Positions 59,327 through 64,000 of a DNA stretch of 64,000 nucleotides are shown one piece after another. The stretch comes from Amylibacter sp. (GTDB taxonomy: Bacteria; Pseudomonadota; Alphaproteobacteria; Rhodobacterales; Rhodobacteraceae). The position numbers and the translations under genes were made by a program. The notes beneath the pieces are model-generated. The model worked only from the letters and a program-made list of their open reading frames with translations. It was not told the origin of the DNA and did not search any database. The stretch lies in NCBI GenBank assembly GCA_021775355.1, contig JAJFHZ010000011.1, forward strand, positions 48,251 to 112,250, in the 5' to 3' direction. Every line of letters starts with the position of its first letter. The stretch's first letter is position 1.

Positions 59327-59775
59327 TAATCTTCTCCGTCTCCGAAGGAAGCAAATAGTGCTTCTACTTCTGATTTCGTTTGTGTCAAATGATCCCCGAC
59401 AAATGAAAATCCGTCAGGTTTGCAATCAATGTAAATTTCCTTGGCGAGTGTAAAATTGCCTGCGTTTTCAAATAAACCGGCAGCCACCCCATAAAATTCA
59501 TTGTTTGGTATCGTCAATTTGTACCACAATGTAGACCCGCAGCGATCACACCATGCCCGTTCAGCCCAATCAGATGATGTATAGCTTTTGACAGGACCAT
59601 CATACTCCAAGGTATTCTTTGCGGCATCAATTTCCACAAAAGCAGAACCTGTCCATTTCCGGCACTGTTCACAATGACATGCATGCAATTCGTCTTGCTT
59701 GGGAATAAGGCTTAAACTGACAGCACCACACATACATGTTCCATGTATTCTATTTTTATTTTCTGTTTTGGCCAT
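59326..59775 (-). CDS. GFA-family (glutathione-dependent formaldehyde-activating-like) zinc protein
   Basis: A 149-residue protein with the zinc motifs of the GFA/Gfa-like fold: GTCMCGAV near residue 13, HACHCEQCRKWTGS near residue 32, and WCDRCGSTLWY near residue 75. Despite the family name, most members have no proven reaction with formaldehyde. It sits between gltD and gltB with a one-base overlap into gltB, so it must be co-translated with the glutamate synthase. Confidence 0.87.
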   Translation of the reverse strand: MAKTENKNRIHGTCMCGAVSLSLIPKQDELHACHCEQCRKWTGSAFVEIDAAKNTLEYDGPVKSYTSSDWAERAWCDRCGSTLWYKLTIPNNEFYGVAAGLFENAGNFTLAKEIYIDCKPDGFSFVGDHLTQTKSEVEALFASFGDGED

Positions 59776-59961
59776 GCCTTTACCCCCAATTTAAATTTCG
59801 AGTATTATTAATCTTCATTAAACATTACGACCGCGTCATCTTTACTGACCCATTAACTTTCGGTGTGTAAAAATCTGTACAACACATGTCATACGCCCTG
59901 TGCATAAATTGTGTGCGTAAATCACACAGGCCAATCAGGGCGGGATATATAAAGGTTAATA

Positions 59962-61398
59962 TCATTGTGCTGCCACTGCAGAACGCGCATTCAGGTAGCT
60001 TAGTATACTGTCCGCCGCATCACGGCCATCACGAATAGCCCAGACAACCAGACTTGCGCCGCGCACAATATCACCCGCAGCAAAGACCCCGTCCAAAGAG
60101 GTTTCTTTGGTTGTGAAGTCAGCCTTCACAGTGCCCCAACGCGTTACTTCCAGTTCAGGAACATCCCATAATGCCGGCAAATCTTCGGGGCTGAACCCCA
60201 ACGCTTTGATCACCAAATCAGCGTCCTCCGTATAATCCGCACCTGCGATTTCTTCGGGGCTTTGGCGACCGGATGCGTCCGGTGCACCCAAGCGCATTTT
60301 GGATACGATCACACCTGTGACATCCCCGTCACCGGTAAAACCCTTGGGGGCTGCCAGCCAGACAAATTTCACGCCTTCCTCTTCAGCATTTGCGGTTTCA
60401 CGCACGGAACCCGGCATATTTTTACGGTCACGGCGATACAGGCATTTTACCGATTTCGCACCTTGCCGCATTGCCGTTCGCACGCAATCCATCGCCGTGT
60501 CGCCACCACCGATAACCACAACATTCTTGCCATCCGCGTATAGCTCACCGCTTTCAATTTCAGGTACATTGTCGCCAAAGTTCAGGCGGTTAGATGCGGT
60601 CAGATAGTCTATTGCTTTCACGATCCCTTTGTTGCCGGCGCCAGGCCCGGCCAAGTCACGCGATTTATAAACCCCCGTTCCTATCAGGATTGCATCATGT
60701 TTCGCACGTAAATCGGCAAAACTGATATCCTGACCAATGTCCGTATTCATCGCAAAGACAACACCGCTGTCTTCCAGTAATTTATTGCGCCGCATCACCA
60801 CGTCTTTTTCCAGCTTGAAACCGGGAATTCCGTATGTCAGCAGCCCGCCTGCGCGGTCATTACGATCATAAATCGTCACCTGAATCCCTTGGCGGCGTAA
60901 AATATCGGCCGCTGCCAATCCGGCAGGGCCTGCACCTATAATGCCAACGCTTTCATTACGTTCGCTTGCCGGTGTTATCGTTCTAACCCAACCGTTATCC
61001 CAAGCCGTATCGGTGATATACTTCTCCACCGCCCCAATTGTCACAGTACCGTGGCCCGCCTGCTCGATCACACAGTTGCCTTCGCACAAGCGATCTTGCG
61101 GGCAGATACGACCGCAGATTTCAGGGAAGGTGTTTGTGGCTTGGCTAAGTTCATAAGCTTCTTGCAAACGTCCCTCAGCAGTTAGGCGCAGCCAATCGGG
61201 AATGTTATTATGCAATGGGCAATGGGTTTGGCAATATGGCACACCACATTGCGAACAACGCGAAGCCTGTTCAGCAGCTTTTTGGGCAGCATACTCTTGA
61301 TAAATCTCATCGTAATCATTTGTACGTAAATTTGGCACGCGTTTTTCAGGCATATCCCGCGCGACTTGCACAAACTTCAGCATTTTATTCTCAGCCAT
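59962..61398 (-). CDS. gltD: Glutamate synthase small subunit
   Basis: A 478-residue GOGAT beta chain. The N-terminal Fe-S segment has CSQCGVPYCQTHCPLHNN near residue 47 and CGRICPQDRLCEGNC near residue 95; FAD binds at GIIGAGPAGLAAADIL near residue 150 and NADPH at VVVIGGGDTAMDC near residue 290. It delivers electrons from NADPH to GltB. The ATG at 61398 follows an AAAGG site. It precedes GFA and gltB on the same strand, with 186 bases before GFA. Confidence 0.96.
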   Translation of the reverse strand: MAENKMLKFVQVARDMPEKRVPNLRTNDYDEIYQEYAAQKAAEQASRCSQCGVPYCQTHCPLHNNIPDWLRLTAEGRLQEAYELSQATNTFPEICGRICPQDRLCEGNCVIEQAGHGTVTIGAVEKYITDTAWDNGWVRTITPASERNESVGIIGAGPAGLAAADILRRQGIQVTIYDRNDRAGGLLTYGIPGFKLEKDVVMRRNKLLEDSGVVFAMNTDIGQDISFADLRAKHDAILIGTGVYKSRDLAGPGAGNKGIVKAIDYLTASNRLNFGDNVPEIESGELYADGKNVVVIGGGDTAMDCVRTAMRQGAKSVKCLYRRDRKNMPGSVRETANAEEEGVKFVWLAAPKGFTGDGDVTGVIVSKMRLGAPDASGRQSPEEIAGADYTEDADLVIKALGFSPEDLPALWDVPELEVTRWGTVKADFTTKETSLDGVFAAGDIVRGASLVVWAIRDGRDAADSILSYLNARSAVAAQ

Positions 61399-61488
61399 AG
61401 TGGGCCTTTCCGATGACAGACAAAACATCCAGAGATCACCTATTATAATTATTTAACAATACAAAAAAGACAGTATTACTTACCTATA

Positions 61489-61504
61489 TTGTATAATTAT
61501 ACAA
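61489..61504. promoter_or_regulatory. 16-bp perfect palindrome between gltD and uppP
   Basis: TTGTATAA is followed directly by its own reverse complement. It is 91 bases before gltD and 120 bases before uppP in an A+T-rich divergent promoter region, as expected of an operator. No matching regulator gene is in the window. Confidence 0.45.
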
Positions 61505-61623
61505 ACCCTGCGCCGATATTGGCAGCGGAATGTAAAAAATAGGTCATAATTAGTTACATATAAAGCCGATTCCCTTTTGTTTCACGCCAATCTAAAGTCC
61601 AAAAAAATAATGCAGGCCGAATC

Positions 61624-62427
61624 ATGTCCCTTCTTCATCTTTTTATCATTGCTGTAGTTCAGGGCATTACAGAATTCTTACCTATTTCTTCGTCAGGGCA
61701 TCTGATACTGTTGCCGCGCATTACCGGCCTTCAGGATCAAGGTCAGATTATTGATGTCGCGGTTCACATTGGTACCTTAGGTGCGGTTGTTCTGTATTTT
61801 TGGACCGATGTCCGCATAGCCATTTTAGGGAGTGGCCATATTCTATGTGGTCGCTTCACAACCGAACCCGCAAAGTTTGCATTTCTTTTAGCCATTGCAA
61901 CTATCCCCGTTACCGTTGCTGGGCTTGCACTGAAACTTTCCGGTTTTGATGATGCCCTGCGTTCGATCAAAGTCATCGCATGGACAATGCTGATCTTTGG
62001 GATTGTTCTTTATTTTATAGATCAAAATGGGGGACAGGAAAAAGAAACCCGCGACTGGAATTACCGTGACGCTATCAAACTTGGGTTATGGCAAATGATC
62101 GCATTGTTACCGGGCGCATCACGTTCCGGTATTACCATCACTGGTGCGCGACAAATGGGATATACTCGCGAAGATGCTGCACGGATTTCAATGCTTATGT
62201 CAATTCCCACAATTTTTGCGTCCGGTGCTTTACTGGGGACCGAGGTGATTGCGACTGCTGATTTTCAAGCGGCAAAAGACGGTGCTATTGCAGCCACTTT
62301 TGCATTTGTCGCAGCCTTGTTGGCCTTGTCTTTGATGATGCGACTTTTAAAAAATGTCAGTTATACACCATATGTGATTTATCGCATCATATTGGGTACT
62401 GTCCTGTTGTGGTTAGCCTACACTTAA
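61624..62427 (+). CDS. uppP: Undecaprenyl-diphosphatase
   Basis: A 267-residue membrane enzyme (BacA/UppP) with seven to eight helices. The active-site motifs are EFLPISSSGHLIL near residue 17 and PGASRSGITITGA near residue 160. It recycles the lipid carrier for peptidoglycan and other wall polymers. Its stop shares TTAA with the stop of the convergent NDUFA9-like gene. Confidence 0.96.
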   Translation: MSLLHLFIIAVVQGITEFLPISSSGHLILLPRITGLQDQGQIIDVAVHIGTLGAVVLYFWTDVRIAILGSGHILCGRFTTEPAKFAFLLAIATIPVTVAGLALKLSGFDDALRSIKVIAWTMLIFGIVLYFIDQNGGQEKETRDWNYRDAIKLGLWQMIALLPGASRSGITITGARQMGYTREDAARISMLMSIPTIFASGALLGTEVIATADFQAAKDGAIAATFAFVAALLALSLMMRLLKNVSYTPYVIYRIILGTVLLWLAYT

Positions 62428-63416
62428 GCCGACAGATTTTTCCCGGACTCGGTCAATTCCGCATATTGCCCATAGGGGCGGTAGCTGTACAGATAACTAT
62501 CTAGAACCGCATCCATCGCAACGGGTTCAATACCTAAGTTTGCAAAACCTTTGGCGCGGGGGGCGACCACATTATCACTGCGCAATTGCTGCACCTGATC
62601 GGCCGTAAGGATAGTGTTTTTAAACAGGCCCATTGTCATTGCAAAGACCAGATCCAAAGCTTTGGCCTTCAGGGACGCCGCAAAGAAAGGGACATTGATC
62701 TTTAGTCGTTTGCGGCGGATGCAGGCCAACATGCGATCAACCAATGCGGCAAATGTTTCGGTGTCAGGCCCGCCAAGCTCATAAACACCGGCAGGGGCTT
62801 GTCCCAAAACGCCCACAACAGCAGCTTTTGCTACATCGTCAACATAGACAGGCTGAAATCTTGAGCCACCGCCAACAAGCGGAATAATTGGGGTAATGCT
62901 TGCCATTTTGGCAAACCGGTTAAAGAAGTTGTCTTCAACACCAAAAACAACCGATGGGCGCAAGATAACAATTTGCGGGAATACCTTCTTCGCCAAAGCT
63001 TCGCCAGCCGCTTTTGTTCGTCCATATTCGCTTGCGGCATCAACATCCGCACCAATCGCAGAAATATGAACCAATTGACTGGCGCCCGCCGCTTTAGCCA
63101 TGCGCGCAACGCGTTCCGCGCCCGACACATGAACCGCTTCGAAATCATTTCGGCCGCCTTTGTCAAACGTCCCAACACAATTCACGACCGCATCGGCACC
63201 CTCACAAGCCGCCTGAACCGATGCATCATTGCGGATATTCGCCAAAACCGGCTCGACTTGACCGACAGTGCCATAAGTCTTCACGAAAATTGCTTCATTC
63301 GGGCGACGTACGGCAACGCGCACACGCCAGCCTTCTTTGGCCATCCGTCGCGCAATGTAGCGGCCAACAAACCCAGAGCCGCCGAATATAGTAACAAGTT
63401 TAGGAGTGTGTGACAT
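62424..63416 (-). CDS. Complex I NDUFA9-family NAD(P)-binding protein
   Basis: A 330-residue atypical SDR with TIFGGSGFVGRYIARRMA at the N-terminus and HISAIGADVDAASEYGRTKA (shortened here to HISAIGAD and YGRTK) in the middle, as in the NDUFA9/39-kDa complex I subunit family. In bacteria its role in complex I is suspected, not shown. Location beside uppP is usual in this lineage. Confidence 0.85.
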   Translation of the reverse strand: MSHTPKLVTIFGGSGFVGRYIARRMAKEGWRVRVAVRRPNEAIFVKTYGTVGQVEPVLANIRNDASVQAACEGADAVVNCVGTFDKGGRNDFEAVHVSGAERVARMAKAAGASQLVHISAIGADVDAASEYGRTKAAGEALAKKVFPQIVILRPSVVFGVEDNFFNRFAKMASITPIIPLVGGGSRFQPVYVDDVAKAAVVGVLGQAPAGVYELGGPDTETFAALVDRMLACIRRKRLKINVPFFAASLKAKALDLVFAMTMGLFKNTILTADQVQQLRSDNVVAPRAKGFANLGIEPVAMDAVLDSYLYSYRPYGQYAELTESGKNLSA

Positions 63417-63507
63417 ATGAATCCCTTGGCAGATAAAACGGTTGATACTGGAATACCCGTTCCCAGCGACAGGGACAAGTTTGTTTTACATCTCTATGCA
63501 GTTGCCG

Positions 63508-63536
63508 TTGACAGTTCTGATGACCACATGTAAATC
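63508..63536 (+). promoter_or_regulatory. Sigma70-type promoter for tRNA-Leu
   Basis: A perfect TTGACA (63508-63513) is 17 bases from TAAATC (63531-63536). Transcription would start around 63543, about a dozen bases before the tRNA. Confidence 0.55.
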
Positions 63537-63555
63537 CCATCACACCAAATCACAT

Positions 63556-63642
63556 GCCCAGATGGCGGAATTGGTAGACGCGCTAGCTTCAGGTGCTAGT
63601 GTCCGTATGGACGTGGAGGTTCGAGTCCTCTTCTGGGCACCA
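63556..63642 (+). tRNA. tRNA-Leu (anticodon CAG)
   Basis: An 87-base class II tRNA with acceptor stem GCCCAGA/TCTGGGC, D arm GCGGAATTGGTAGACGC, the anticodon loop CTTCAGG (CAG, reading CTG), a long variable arm (GTCCGTATGGAC), T arm with GGTTCGAGTCC and an encoded CCA end. The anticodon arm is almost identical to that of E. coli tRNA-Leu(CAG). Confidence 0.96.
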
Positions 63643-64000
63643 CTATTCCTCTTTTATGACATAACTCATTGTAATTAAACACTTTGGAAATTTTCAAATG
63701 TACCCACTGGGCCATTTTAATGCTTACCAAATGGCCTAATTTGTTCCGTAAGCGCTGACGTTAGAGCCCCCAAAACAGCCTTAACGGTATTATTATAATT
63801 AATAACAATGTGTTAAGCGTTTAATGTTTATATTACCCCACCCTACAATCCGCCCTAGCAGCATTACACACGATGGCTAATCACATCTTTTTCTGGGAAA
63901 CTTTTTTGGCATAAGTTGTGAGTCATACTTTAATATTAGTAAAAAAGTGCCCGCTAATGCCATTAAGTTCACGGCACTTATATCACAGCACCAAGCTTTT
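63643..64000. other. 358-base A+T-rich tail without a recognised gene
   Basis: From the tRNA to the window edge the sequence is about 37% G+C by hand count over the last 340 bases, well below the rest. It holds a hairpin GGCCATTT/AAATGGCC at 63710-63736 and no credible reading frame. A short open frame enters from the right edge on the minus strand and stops at 63877, too short to call. Confidence 0.5.

Noticed and set aside
63442..63678. Open frame spanning the tRNA-Leu gene
   Set aside because: It reads through the tRNA and its promoter; no protein features.
63877..64000. Minus-strand open frame entering from the right edge and stopping at 63877
   Set aside because: About 40 codons in A+T-rich DNA without a motif; could be the tail of a gene outside the window but cannot be supported.
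1..64000. CRISPR arrays, insertion sequences, prophage or secretion-system clusters
   Set aside because: No regularly spaced repeats, transposase, integrase, phage or cas-type proteins were seen in any frame.

Overview
The window comes from the chromosome of an alphaproteobacterium, almost certainly a Rhodobacterales/Roseobacter-group member with a moderate base composition (about half G+C by eye). The evidence is a set of lineage-typical genes: DUF2125, DUF2794 and DUF3576 proteins, a CenR-type orphan response regulator, a short Trm112-like protein without zinc cysteines, RibA with a long N-terminal domain, and an NDUFA9-family protein beside uppP. The genus cannot be resolved. About 57 protein genes and one tRNA are packed tightly. 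I see no insertion sequence, prophage, CRISPR array or rRNA.

Layout. 1-3.4 kb (minus): CysQ-like phosphatase, PmbA/TldE and a secreted DUF2125 protein. 3.5-7.9 kb (plus): a glycine-amidinotransferase-like enzyme, an SDR, an MscS channel and a flavoprotein. 7.9-13.2 kb (minus): DUF3576 lipoprotein, leuS, lptE, holA and a GST. 13.4-20.4 kb: PLP protein YggS, an L,D-transpeptidase coupled to ribA, cenR, xth, a thioredoxin-TPR protein, a LON-domain protein, a Trm112-like protein and a UbiH-type hydroxylase. 20.5-26.5 kb (plus): amidase, DapC-like aminotransferase, ftsK and lolA. 26.5-33 kb: lytic transglycosylase, AEC transporter, hspQ, gamma-glutamyltransferase, DUF2794, an NlpC/P60 peptidase and an M17 aminopeptidase. 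33.3-39.6 kb: beta carbonic anhydrase, asd, a small secreted protein, a methyltransferase and a fused indolepyruvate:ferredoxin oxidoreductase. 39.7-44 kb (minus): leucine cluster leuC-leuD-membrane protein-leuB. 44.2-53.6 kb: a second MscS channel, asparaginase, IalB-family protein, rlmN, two further L,D-transpeptidases, a CAP protein, an SDR-queG-GST trio and mtgA. 54-61.4 kb: outer-membrane barrel protein and the glutamate synthase cluster gltD-GFA-gltB. 61.6-64 kb: uppP, NDUFA9-like protein, tRNA-Leu(CAG) and an A+T-rich gene-free tail.

Functional themes. Amino-acid supply is prominent: leuB/C/D, asd and dapC feeding the aspartate/diaminopimelate route, and gltB/gltD for ammonia assimilation. 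Envelope construction is the other theme: uppP, mtgA, a lytic transglycosylase, NlpC/P60, three L,D-transpeptidases, lptE, lolA and the CenR-like regulator.

The most interesting unexplained signals are small. A 28-codon reading frame overlaps three hairpins directly upstream of leuC. A 9-codon frame lies inside a hairpin upstream of leuB. The 465-bp gap at 30.1-30.6 kb holds a 13-bp stem, a 17-bp palindrome and further hairpins. Perfect palindromes lie upstream of gltD/uppP and of the outer-membrane barrel gene. An exact 12-mer occurs in three intergenic sites. An amidinotransferase with the full AGAT catalytic triad is also notable. No large novel system (defence island, secretion system or biosynthetic cluster) is evident.
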